From Acidimicrobiia bacterium (GTDB lineage: Bacteria > Actinomycetota > Acidimicrobiia > Spongiisociales > ZC4RG35): a stretch of DNA of 64,000 nt. The notes below the pieces were generated by a model, which was not told where the DNA came from, did not search any database, and saw only the letters and a list, made by a program, of their open reading frames with translations. The stretch covers positions 1 to 64,000 of the forward strand of contig JANQRA010000010.1 in assembly GCA_028284765.1 (NCBI GenBank), read 5' to 3'. A program made the translations under genes and the position numbers. Below, one piece after another: positions 8,549-15,651 of this stretch. Within the stretch, counting starts at the first letter, position 1. The number at the start of each line of letters is the position of its first letter.

Positions 8549-8811
8549 AAACTTGTGAACAATGGGGTGTGGGTAACCCCTGTGGAAAACTCAGATTTCT
8601 GTTGGTAACCATGGTGGCAGCGGTAGAGAGTGACTGTTAGCGATAGTTAACACTCAACCAGCGGGATATCAGGGTCGTTGAAATCGATTGGCGGCCGACG
8701 TACATTCCGCCCTAGGCAGACGCCCCAGAGGCAAGCCGGAGAAGCGTCCGTTCGGGGAAGTGCGGAGGAGGCTCCGGAGGGTCGATGGGGCGTTTTGCTG
8801 TGTTCTTATCC
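8549..8811. other. Non-coding stretch before the hairpin elements
   Basis: About 260 bp without a credible gene. Just after the YbjN stop there is a small hairpin (GGGGT ... ACCCC, 8565-8581) that could end transcription. Nearby TTGTGAACA-like and TGTGGAAAA-like words resemble DnaA boxes, but no dnaA or dnaN is present. A CGGCCGAC word at 8692-8699 matches the outer arm of the hairpin family that follows. Confidence 0.4.
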
Positions 8812-8927
8812 CGGCCGACCGGCGCCTGTTTGGTCGACCGATCCACCTCGTACCAGATCAAGAGAGGGTGGAACCCTAGAGCGGTCCTAGGTCAGAGTCC
8901 GGGAGGAACCGCGACCAAAGTCGGCCG
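8812..8927 (+). repeat. Family C bulged hairpin, copy C1
   Basis: A 116-bp structured element. Outer stem: CGGCCGAC (8812-8819) pairs with GTCGGCCG (8920-8927). Inner stem: TTTGGTCG (8829-8836) pairs with CGACCAAA (8912-8919). A 9-nt bulge, CGGCGCCTG (8820-8828), sits only on the left arm, while the right arm is continuous. The 75-nt loop has its own small CCTAG/CTAGG hairpin. Copies C2 and C3 have different stem bases with matching changes on both arms and nearly the same bulge. Confidence 0.8.
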
Positions 8928-8939
8928 CTATCAATACTG

Positions 8940-9018
8940 CGGCCGACCGGCGGGCTTCGTCCGTGCGGCGGACCTGCGTCTGTTTTGCCGACAGACTCTT
9001 CCGGCCGACCGGCGCCAA
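8940..9018 (+). repeat. Family C partial left arms between C1 and C2
   Basis: Two further copies of the left-arm word CGGCCGACCGGCG occur at 8940-8952 and 9002-9014. A third, degenerate left arm (GAC, then bulge-like CTGCGTCTG, then TTTTGCCG) lies at 8971-8990. None has a matching right arm. A local hairpin GTCTGT...ACAGAC is also present. The cluster looks like nested or partly deleted insertions of the family C element. Confidence 0.6.
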
Positions 9019-9023
9019 CGATT

Positions 9024-9136
9024 CAGGCGACCGGCGTCTGTTTGGTCGAATGATCCATCGTGTGGTGAATCCTCTGAGGGGGATCCCCCAATCGAATGAG
9101 GTTCAGAATCGGGAGACTTGCGACCAAAGTCGCCTG
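9024..9136 (+). repeat. Family C bulged hairpin, copy C2
   Basis: A 113-bp element with the same design as C1. Outer stem CAGGCGAC (9024-9031) pairs with GTCGCCTG (9129-9136), so three stem positions differ from C1 and each is compensated on the other arm. The 9-nt bulge is CGGCGTCTG (9032-9040). Inner stem TTTGGTCG (9041-9048) pairs with CGACCAAA (9121-9128). It ends 4 bp from the stop codon of the minus-strand CAP gene, so it may also serve as a transcription end for convergent genes. Confidence 0.8.
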
Positions 9137-9140
9137 ACAA

Positions 9141-9869
9141 TTAGCTGTGGCACATCCACCAGAACATCGTCGCCGTGAAGCATGACTGGCCCGGTGTCAC
9201 CGGTTTGTCAGGTCCAACGATCAGCGTGGTGGTAGTTGTGGGCGGCAGCGTCGTGGTCGTGGTTGTTTCTTGAGGCGTCGTTTGTTTCGGTGCTGGCTTT
9301 GGAGCTGACGTCGTCTCCGTTGATCCGCCTGAGGTTGTGGTGGGTTGAGCGGTGGTAGTGGTTGTGGTCCCGCCTCCACTCCCGGCGCCACCTGGACAGA
9401 AGTTCTGGGCGTTGGCCGAGCTTCCACCTTTGTTCATGAAGACCACGGTGACGTAGAGAACCCCGTTTGAGGTGTCAGTCCCGATCCCCACCTTGTTGTA
9501 CCCGCCGAGCACGTTCTTGCAATGACCGGTGGAGTTCATGAAGGCGTTGTGAAGACTGTTGACCGAGCCGCCTCGCCCGACATTCTCGCCGAGGGCAGAC
9601 CAACCCGATCCGGCAGCGGCACGCAACTCGTCGCTGCTCGAGTGGTAGATGCCATTGTTTTCGATCATGCGTCCGGTGTGAATCCGAGCCCACTCTTGAA
9701 GCCCGGCATCCATCGAGACCGAACCCAGGCCGGCAGCCGCCCGTTCGGCATTGATCTTGGAGAGAAAGCCCTGTTCAGAGCCGGAGTCGGCACCTGCGGA
9801 CGCGGACAAGCCGATGGTCGTCAGAGCGACCACCAAGCTGATCGATAGCCATTTGCGCTTCCCCAGCAT
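9141..9869 (-). CDS. Secreted CAP-domain (SCP-like) protein
   Basis: About 242 residues: a signal peptide, a bacterial CAP/SCP domain (about residues 32-160 with INAERAAAGL, HTGRM, GENVG and NSTGHCKNVL motifs), then a Thr/Pro-rich linker of about 75 residues and a C-terminal segment with two Cys and several aromatic residues (CFTATMFWWMCHS). The CAP His and Glu positions (HTGRM, GENVG) look conserved. Exported bacterial CAP proteins are extracellular, of mostly unknown role. The Thr-rich linker suggests a cell-wall spacer and the final aromatic tail may be a small binding module. ATG 9869 is chosen; an alternative start lies six codons upstream. Confidence 0.85.
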   Translation of the reverse strand: MLGKRKWLSISLVVALTTIGLSASAGADSGSEQGFLSKINAERAAAGLGSVSMDAGLQEWARIHTGRMIENNGIYHSSSDELRAAAGSGWSALGENVGRGGSVNSLHNAFMNSTGHCKNVLGGYNKVGIGTDTSNGVLYVTVVFMNKGGSSANAQNFCPGGAGSGGGTTTTTTAQPTTTSGGSTETTSAPKPAPKQTTPQETTTTTTLPPTTTTTLIVGPDKPVTPGQSCFTATMFWWMCHS

Positions 9870-9941
9870 GGGGTGGATATCGACCACACTGCGTGGTCGC
9901 TTTAGGTGTCGCCCGACCTATTCATGCGAATCGAGGGTTCG

Positions 9942-10823
9942 CTAAATCCCGAACATCAGCTCCCGGAGGGAGATAACTGTGGCGTCGTGGGTGGTGGGGT
10001 CAATACGCATCGAGCCCAAACGGAGGCCGGTCATGCCTTCCGCAACGTTGGTCACAACCCGGAGGGTGTCTTCATCGACCCGGAGAGTTCCCAGACCCAG
10101 GCATCCTCCGGCGGAGTCTTGAACACCAACCAGAACGTCGTGAAGTCGGTTGAGATTCAGACCGGAGGGAAGGGTTGGAGCAAACACGGTCTCCCTTACC
10201 TTCCAAGTCTCGAGTGGAGGGGCGAGGGCGGTGGCGAACCCCTCTCGACGCTTTCGAGCGCGATCGTCGGGACCCAATGGAATCAACCCCGGGTCGGTCG
10301 GCGAGGTCGTCACCTCGGCATCTAGAAATCGACGGAGCATTCCAACCACTGGCTCCATCTCTTCACCGCGTTGGAGGGCAATGACTCGGTCAGGTCGGCA
10401 CAACTCGGTTTTGTGATACTTCATCGTCTCTCCGGCGACACCGGAGGCCACGGCGGTGGTGTCGATGATGATCACATCGCCCATGTGGCGAGCACGTTCG
10501 ACCATCGCCGCGGTTGCCACCACCTGCTGAAGCACGAGACGCGATGGAGCGATTGTCCCAACGAAGTGGAGTGCGTCCGCCTCGTAGATGTTGTCGAAGT
10601 CGTCGGCGCTGCGGAACGCCTTAATCCCGACGCAAGTAGGAGGGCCAACAGTGGAGATGCCGACATCAGCGTCGACGAGGACGGGCTGGTGTCCGGCGGC
10701 CAAAGCCAGTCGAACTGCCTCGAGGGCAAGAGTGGTTTTCCCGGTGTCCAACCCACCGATCAGCATCGTGACCCCGGGGGTGGCCGCTTGGCGCGCGAGG
10801 GCTTCGTGGCTCGGATCGACCAT
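9942..10823 (-). CDS. Clp1-type P-loop protein (putative polynucleotide 5'-kinase)
   Basis: About 293 residues with an N-terminal P-loop (GGLDTGKTT), a VDADVG switch that matches the Clp1/Grc3 family and an IIDTTAVASG strand. The C-terminal 90 residues hold beta strands with LGLGTLRVDEDTLRV, reminiscent of the Clp1 C-terminal domain. In eukaryotes and archaea Clp1 family enzymes phosphorylate 5'-hydroxyl RNA or DNA ends; bacterial members are little studied. The gene is divergent from the SAM hydrolase with 57 bp between. ATG 10823 is preferred over an upstream TTG. Confidence 0.7.
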   Translation of the reverse strand: MVDPSHEALARQAATPGVTMLIGGLDTGKTTLALEAVRLALAAGHQPVLVDADVGISTVGPPTCVGIKAFRSADDFDNIYEADALHFVGTIAPSRLVLQQVVATAAMVERARHMGDVIIIDTTAVASGVAGETMKYHKTELCRPDRVIALQRGEEMEPVVGMLRRFLDAEVTTSPTDPGLIPLGPDDRARKRREGFATALAPPLETWKVRETVFAPTLPSGLNLNRLHDVLVGVQDSAGGCLGLGTLRVDEDTLRVVTNVAEGMTGLRLGSMRIDPTTHDATVISLRELMFGI

Positions 10824-10880
10824 CGCCGTCAATATAGGTGCGTTCCGAAACCTGACCCGCTTCGTCTAGCGTCGCCTCGC

Positions 10881-11705
10881 ATGTCACTGCCTGTCAGCTT
10901 CCTTTCGGACTTTGGTCTCGAAGATGAGTTCGTCGGTGTTGTCCACGGGGTCATCGCCAAGCTCGCACCGGAATCGCGCGTGGTCGACATTGGCCACAAC
11001 TTCCCTCGTGGCAACGTCAAAGCAGCTGCCCTGGCCCTGACCAGATCGATCCAGTACGTGCCGGAAGGGGTTTGTTTGGCGGTCGTTGATCCAGGCGTTG
11101 GGACGGACCGACGCGCCATTGCTGCGGAGACCCCATGGGGGTTCTTCGTGGGTCCTGACAATGGGCTGCTGTCTCCGGCGGTGGCGATAGTCGGCGGCGC
11201 GACCGAGATCGTCTCTATCGAGAATCCAGAAGCCATGATCCCCTCACCCGGCGAGACGTTCCACGGACGAGACATCTTCGGACCGGCTGCGGCTCTGCTG
11301 GCTGCAGGGGATGCTGCCCTGGGTGATCTCGGCCCGAGTATTCCTGGCGAGACAGTCATGCCGATGATGCTCCCGTTGACCGACACCGAGGGCGACGTGA
11401 TCACAGGTGAGGCGTGGTGGGTCGATCGGTTCGGGAACGTCGAAACCAACATCTCACCAGAGGATCTGGTTCTCGCCGGTTTGGCCGAGGGCGACCATGT
11501 GACTGTCAAAGTCGGAGCGACGCTCCACACTGTGCCATGGGTCACCTCCTACGGTGAGGTCGAAGAAGGAGAAGCCCTCTTGCACGTGGACTCGGTCGGA
11601 TTGATGGCGTTGGCTGTGCGGGGTGGTCGTGCCGATGAAGAATTGAATGTCGGAGAGGGCGTTGCCGTGAGTGTTGTCGCTAGAAGATCAGCCACAGCTG
11701 AATGA
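10881..11705 (+). CDS. SAM hydroxide adenosyltransferase (SAM hydrolase, DUF62 family)
   Basis: A 274-residue protein of the fluorinase/chlorinase/SAM hydrolase family. Motifs: FLSDFGLEDEFVGVVHGV at the N-terminus, VVDPGVGTDRR near residue 72, VGPDNGLLSP near 95, FHGRDIFGPAAA near 125 and WWVDRFGNVETN near 180. The family splits S-adenosylmethionine into adenosine and methionine using water activated by a conserved Asp/Arg/His triad. The ATG at 10881 fits the family start; the longer open frame upstream is antisense to the Clp1-like gene. It probably recycles SAM in the cytoplasm. Confidence 0.92.
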   Translation: MSLPVSFLSDFGLEDEFVGVVHGVIAKLAPESRVVDIGHNFPRGNVKAAALALTRSIQYVPEGVCLAVVDPGVGTDRRAIAAETPWGFFVGPDNGLLSPAVAIVGGATEIVSIENPEAMIPSPGETFHGRDIFGPAAALLAAGDAALGDLGPSIPGETVMPMMLPLTDTEGDVITGEAWWVDRFGNVETNISPEDLVLAGLAEGDHVTVKVGATLHTVPWVTSYGEVEEGEALLHVDSVGLMALAVRGGRADEELNVGEGVAVSVVARRSATAE

Positions 11706-11766
11706 TTCCGGCAACCGCGATGATGGCGAGAAGTATGAGTAGAACGATGGCAGTGGCCGGACGCAT
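11680..11766 (-). CDS. Possible 28-residue membrane peptide
   Basis: ATG at 11764-11766 opens a 28-codon frame ending at 11680, and most of the product is one hydrophobic helix (IVLLILLAIIAVAGIIQLWLIF in two adjoining halves) after MRPATA. It overlaps the 3' end of the SAM hydrolase gene on the other strand. No clear ribosome binding site is seen. Reading such a clean transmembrane helix by chance is possible in this base composition, so I hold it as tentative. Confidence 0.3.
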   Translation of the reverse strand: MRPATAIVLLILLAIIAVAGIIQLWLIF

Positions 11767-11854
11767 GACCGGATCGTATGCCCAATCCGACCGCTTTCTC
11801 CATTCTGTGACGATTAGGGGGTCCAGGAGACCACTAGATCTTCACAGAACGGGT

Positions 11855-12002
11855 CAAAGGGGCCTCAAACATGTCGAGGCCCCCGAATGGTGGCGGGGGC
11901 CCCGACTACATGAAGGTTGGTTCTCCACCGTGGGGCGGGCTGGGAGGCTATCCGTTCACACCTTGGGAACGTGCCCTAGGCGTGAGGGGAGGAACCATCC
12001 TT
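11855..12002 (+). ncRNA. Candidate structured leader RNA upstream of the glutaredoxin-like gene
   Basis: The 337-bp gap before the glutaredoxin-like gene folds strongly. Hairpin 1 pairs GGGGCCTC (11859-11866) with GAGGCCCC (11876-11883). A competing hairpin 2 pairs GGCCCCC (11878-11884) with GGGGGCC (11895-11901), so the two exclude each other. Downstream, 11913-11923 pairs with 11992-12002 (10 of 11 positions) and encloses GGGC/GCCC (11937-11940, 11973-11976) and CGTTC/GAACG (11953-11957, 11967-11971). The start codon follows 40 bp later. Mutually exclusive stems suggest attenuation or a riboswitch, but it matches no class I know. Confidence 0.4.
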
Positions 12003-12042
12003 CCTGCATGCATCGCGCTTATCGACCACGGAGAGTGAAACC

Positions 12043-12300
12043 TTGAGGATTTTGTCCATCAGATTTTTAACCCGTGAGGGCTGCCATTTGTGTGACGACG
12101 CACGGGAAGTTCTGGAGAAAGTGGCTGCTCAGCGTGGTGTTGCAATCAACGAGATCGATATCGACACCGACAAGGAACTACAGAAACTCTATGGCCTCAG
12201 GGTTCCGGTGATTCTCGATAGACATGACCAGGTAGTTGCAGAAGGTGTGATTGACGATGCTCGCCTTCTCACGAAGGCAATCGAGGACGCTATTCGCTAG
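12043..12300 (+). CDS. Glutaredoxin-like (DUF836-type) small thioredoxin-fold protein
   Basis: An 85-residue single-domain protein with the redox motif CHLC near residue 14 (TREGCHLCDDARE) and the cis-Pro segment LRVPVILD, both typical of short glutaredoxin-like proteins. It should perform thiol-disulfide exchange in the cytoplasm. TTG 12043 is the start, preceded by a GGAGAG sequence at good distance. A strongly folded 5' region lies just upstream, so expression may be controlled at the RNA level. It is convergent with the cytochrome gene, overlapping by 4 bp. Confidence 0.85.
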   Translation: MRILSIRFLTREGCHLCDDAREVLEKVAAQRGVAINEIDIDTDKELQKLYGLRVPVILDRHDQVVAEGVIDDARLLTKAIEDAIR

Positions 12301-13316
12301 CTGTTGACAGCGGCTGACGCTTCTGCGTCTTCGCCACCGCCATCTGCAGGCTCGCCTTCTTCACCCTCCGCAGGTTCGCCTTCTTCGCCCTCACCGCTCT
12401 CGGACTCGACCAGGCCACAGTCAATGAGCGTCTCGTCTGGATCGGCCCCGCCAAAGCGGACTCTTTCGAATGCCGTCACCGAAGCCAGCTGCTCTTCCGT
12501 GAGAGCGGCATGACCGGGCATTCCTCCCGCGACGGGTTTGTTGGTATCTCCGTAGGTGTCGTCGGGCCAGCCGCCAGATCCAAGGAGAACCCACTCGATG
12601 TGGTCTGCACACGAGCCGAAGGTCGTCATGACACCCGTCAATCCCGGGAAGGCTCCGACGCCGGCACCATTGGCGCCGTGACAGCCAGCACAGCTGGACG
12701 CAGCCGTGACGTTGCCTGCGTAGAGCTCGGCCCCCAGTGAGATGAAGTCGGTGGATCCACCACCGGCGCCACTGCCGGTGAACTCTGATCCATCGCAGTT
12801 GACAATCGACCCGGTGATGACGTCTGTGCTGAGCTCCGTTCCCTCGCCGCAGGCGCCGGTCGCAGATCCGCCAAGGGCGAATAGTGCAACGAAGGGTGCG
12901 ACCACGAGGAGAGCCGTCAACCACTTGGGTATCGAGAAGTTGGTCCGCTCCTTGATTCCCGCCGTCGGGACCGTGATGACTTCGGGAAGATGGGCTGCTT
13001 CCCCCCGGGTCACCTCTGAGGGAATCGGTGCTCTCGTCGTGACCCCAGTGCTGGCAGTCGCTGCAACTGGCTCCGGGACTTCGACCTGCACAACGGGCTC
13101 GACGGCCACGGGTTCGGTCTTCTGAGTGGGAGTTTCGTCAGAAACTCCAATGTCTTCGGCGCTAGCCGAAGGCACGGATTCAACGACTTCCCCGCCTGCC
13201 CATGCGGCAAGGATCTCGTCGACGCTCTGGCCGGTTTCGGCGGCGCGGGCCGCGGCTGATCTCTCGACGAGTGTCTCCGGAAGACCTAGTGCTGCTGAAG
13301 CGCCAGCGAGGCTCAT
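12297..13316 (-). CDS. Membrane-anchored cytochrome c with N-terminal shared module
   Basis: A 339-residue protein. Residues 12-43 form a helical module (LPETLVERSAAARAAETG, then SVDEILAAWAGGE) also found in the next gene and in the subunit IV-like gene at 17488. A Pro/Val/Glu-rich linker with IGVSDETP follows, then a membrane helix (about 130-150), and a monoheme cytochrome c domain with CAGCH at 209-213 and a GGMPGH region that could supply the Met ligand. Extra Cys pairs (156, 174 and others) may form disulfides. The tail is an acidic Gly/Glu/Pro repeat. Its start overlaps the CcoO-like stop (ATGA). It probably carries electrons on the outer face of the membrane between the quinol-oxidising complex and an oxidase. 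Confidence 0.85.
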   Translation of the reverse strand: MSLAGASAALGLPETLVERSAAARAAETGQSVDEILAAWAGGEVVESVPSASAEDIGVSDETPTQKTEPVAVEPVVQVEVPEPVAATASTGVTTRAPIPSEVTRGEAAHLPEVITVPTAGIKERTNFSIPKWLTALLVVAPFVALFALGGSATGACGEGTELSTDVITGSIVNCDGSEFTGSGAGGGSTDFISLGAELYAGNVTAASSCAGCHGANGAGVGAFPGLTGVMTTFGSCADHIEWVLLGSGGWPDDTYGDTNKPVAGGMPGHAALTEEQLASVTAFERVRFGGADPDETLIDCGLVESESGEGEEGEPAEGEEGEPADGGGEDAEASAAVNS

Positions 13317-14071
13317 GAGCCCTCACCGTAGGACGACTCGGAGAGGTAGGCCACGAGGTAGCCGAGGTCCTCTTCGCTCAGCGACTGGCCGGGGTGTTCC
13401 CCACCTCCGCCGACGATGTCTTCCATTTGTGCTTGGTCCATTCTGGTTCCGATGTCCGCGAGGTCGGGGCCGAATCTCCTGGTGCCGAGCACCTGGTTGG
13501 TGTCGTTCAATGTGACTGGGCCGATGCCAACATCTGCGACCACTGGACGCACCATCTGCGTATGACACGCGGCGCAGCCGAGGTTCACGAAGAGATGCTG
13601 GCCCTCTTCGGCCGCTGACGAGTAGGAGATCTCCGACGTCCTGGCCCCAGGCTCTTCTATCGGGATCGAGGGTCCGACCAAGCCGACGAGAAGGACCACT
13701 GCGAACAGGCCGAGGATTGCGGCGAGCACCACCCCCGGACGGTCCTCGGTTCCGACCAGGACCGGCGGGACATAGGGGCCTGCCGCGACTGGCTCCGGAG
13801 TCGGAGGCGGCTGGCTCGGCACCGCGATGGTGGGCTCTGGCTCGGATGCTGGTGCTGGAGTGGCCTCCGGGGCCGGAGTCTCGTCAGAAACTCCATCGCC
13901 TTCTTCGCCAGCTGAAGGCGCCGTGACCGGTGCCGCTTCGCCTCCCGACCACTCGGTGAGTACGTCGTCAACCGACGCACCGATGTCGGCTGCCCTGGCC
14001 TCAGCAGATCTCTGAACTAGAGACTCGGGGAGGCCCAGCGCCGCAGCGGCCGCGGTCAGCAACTCACTCAT
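13313..14071 (-). CDS. CcoO-like monoheme cytochrome c with N-terminal shared module
   Basis: A 252-residue protein. The first 45 residues repeat the module LPESLVQRSAEARAADIG, then SVDDVLTEWSGGE, followed by a Pro-rich linker with GVSDETP. After a membrane helix (about 113-133) comes a cytochrome c domain with CAACH at 166-170, then TQMVRPVVADV and LGTRRFGPDLADIG, which are hallmarks of CcoO (FixO), subunit II of cbb3 oxidases. Normal CcoO lacks the N-terminal 100-residue cytoplasmic extension. It lies in an overlapping operon behind a CcoN-like gene that has lost its active site, so the complex may act in electron transfer only. Confidence 0.82.
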   Translation of the reverse strand: MSELLTAAAAALGLPESLVQRSAEARAADIGASVDDVLTEWSGGEAAPVTAPSAGEEGDGVSDETPAPEATPAPASEPEPTIAVPSQPPPTPEPVAAGPYVPPVLVGTEDRPGVVLAAILGLFAVVLLVGLVGPSIPIEEPGARTSEISYSSAAEEGQHLFVNLGCAACHTQMVRPVVADVGIGPVTLNDTNQVLGTRRFGPDLADIGTRMDQAQMEDIVGGGGEHPGQSLSEEDLGYLVAYLSESSYGEGS

Positions 14072-15518
14072 CTGCAGTCACCTTTTCGACCAGAACCTCT
14101 TGCTTGATTGGCTCTCCGACGAAGACCGTTCCGAAAATGATCCCTGCGTATCCGATGAGCCCCAACAGAAGCACGGCTCCGAATCCGATTGCGATGAGCA
14201 GGAGGGCGTCGAACGTACCTCCAAGGCCCGCGGCCCATCCCTCGCCAACATCCACGAAAGCTCCGCTGTTGGATCCCCCGATCCAGGAGTAGCCGGCGAG
14301 TAGGCCTGCTGCTCCCAGCGTGATGAGCAGCCCGACCGATCCTGTCAACGTCAGACGGAAGAAGCTGCGCGCTCTTGACAACGTCTCCAGTTGGCGCCCG
14401 ACTGCTCGCTCGAGGGCCCCAAAGGCGACGCTTGCCACCAGGAAGGTCCCGACTCCCGTCAAGGCAACGAACTCGATGGCTTCCCAGAAGTGGGTCAGAC
14501 TGGCAGCGCTTCCAACCGTTCTGAATCCGGCCATCGCCGCGAGAATCCCGACACCGACTGCGAGGTAGAGGCCGTAGACCGCCGACTGAACGGCTGGTTT
14601 CTCACCGAGATCGCTCCAACTGCCCTCGAGAGTCAGCGACACATTGACCGCGTTGGCCAGCGTCCCGATTGGGAACGCCAACCCAAGGGCAGCGGCGACT
14701 CCTGCGACCCAGTCAGGACCCGGCCCGAAGAGCAGCTGGGCCGTGCCCCACCAGACTCCGGCAAATCCAAGGGACCAGAAACCCACCTGGGCGAGTTGTC
14801 TGCTCGCTAGTGGAACGTCGGCTTCCTTGACCACGGTGTAATAGGCAAGACCGGAGCCAACTGTGAACAGGAACATCGTGACGTACCCGGACGAGAGGAA
14901 CACCTGGGCGTAGGCGGACGTGATGCTCGAGACAGACGGCAGGTCGGCCACCAAATGGGAGAGGTAGAGAAGTGGCAGCCAGACCACTCCACCCATCACG
15001 AACCACAGTGTGACGAAGCTGCGTTTCTCAACGCGTTGGCGGATGGTGAGAAGGGTGACCAGGGCCGGAATCGCAAGCACCCCGACCATCGGGATATCGA
15101 GCCACCAGGGAAGCCCGAAGGGCTGTATCCCATCCCCGAGCCCGAAGAAGATGACAACCACCCCGGCGACAGACAGGGCAGACATTCCCAAGAGCCCCAA
15201 CCCGGCAAGTTCTGGGGCGGCGAGTCGTGACCCGGTGAGTCGTGGGAGCACGTAGTAAACGCCACCAGCCAGAGACACCACACCAAAGCCGACCATGAGG
15301 AGAAGATTGGACGAGGTCTCCAACCGTCCGTAAGAGATGGGCAGGATGTCGCCGAACCGCACGACGAAGAGCGCCAGAACCTGGACGATGCCTCCGAGGA
15401 CGAGGAACACCGCTCCTGTCATGAAGTGGGCGGCTGCAACGCGATCACCAGTCGCGCCACCGCCCAAGAGGGCTCTTAGATCTGCTGTTTGGGTTACGGC
15501 CAAGACGGGCGGGAGCAT
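14064..15518 (-). CDS. CcoN-like (cbb3 oxidase subunit I fold) protein lacking all heme and copper ligands
   Basis: About 484 residues and 12 or so membrane segments. From residue 201 to 270 it aligns without gaps, by eye, with the CcoN core: Gln205 matches the Q of QWWYGHNAV, and FWSLGFAGVWWG, PDW and LEGSW match conserved landmarks. Yet the CuB His of YGHNAV is Ser210, the GPHH pair is Ala260-Gln261, and the two His of IGHVH are Val351 and Leu353; the N-terminal heme His of the RLRPLHTN motif is Ser69 or Ser70. A remaining His343 matches the His of SHYTDW. It cannot bind hemes b and b3 or copper as an oxidase does. The start is uncertain: ATG 15518 or GTG 15542. It overlaps the CcoO-like gene by 8 bp. 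Confidence 0.8.
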   Translation of the reverse strand: MLPPVLAVTQTADLRALLGGGATGDRVAAAHFMTGAVFLVLGGIVQVLALFVVRFGDILPISYGRLETSSNLLLMVGFGVVSLAGGVYYVLPRLTGSRLAAPELAGLGLLGMSALSVAGVVVIFFGLGDGIQPFGLPWWLDIPMVGVLAIPALVTLLTIRQRVEKRSFVTLWFVMGGVVWLPLLYLSHLVADLPSVSSITSAYAQVFLSSGYVTMFLFTVGSGLAYYTVVKEADVPLASRQLAQVGFWSLGFAGVWWGTAQLLFGPGPDWVAGVAAALGLAFPIGTLANAVNVSLTLEGSWSDLGEKPAVQSAVYGLYLAVGVGILAAMAGFRTVGSAASLTHFWEAIEFVALTGVGTFLVASVAFGALERAVGRQLETLSRARSFFRLTLTGSVGLLITLGAAGLLAGYSWIGGSNSGAFVDVGEGWAAGLGGTFDALLLIAIGFGAVLLLGLIGYAGIIFGTVFVGEPIKQEVLVEKVTADE

Positions 15519-15571
15519 AACGACTTCACAGCACGATCCCACAGCTAGGTTTGTCTCGACATGTACTGGCG

Positions 15572-15589
15572 GCTTTGGGTTCTCAAAGC
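15572..15589. promoter_or_regulatory. Inverted repeat in the divergent respiratory promoter region
   Basis: GCTTTG (15572-15577) and CAAAGC (15584-15589) are separated by 6 bp in the gap between the two divergent respiratory operons. It could be a shared operator; no regulator is identified, and a 6-bp inverted repeat may arise by chance. Confidence 0.3.
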
Positions 15590-15651
15590 ACCTTCAACCT
15601 GTGGTACAAACTCACCTACACAAAAGCACCAACTAGGACCCTCAAGAGAAG

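Noticed and set aside
8550-8600. DnaA-box-like words (TTGTGAACA, TGTGGAAAA) suggesting a replication origin
   Set aside because: Only two imperfect matches, no AT-rich unwinding region and no dnaA, dnaN, gyrB or parAB genes nearby.
8812-9136. Integron attC sites, because of bulged palindromes of about 110 bp
   Set aside because: The GTTRRRY/RYYYAAC core sites are missing, there is no integrase, and no cassette genes lie between them.
10371-10880. N-terminal extension of the SAM hydrolase (170 codons)
   Set aside because: The extension is antisense to the Clp1-like gene and the hydrolase family starts at the ATG at 10881.
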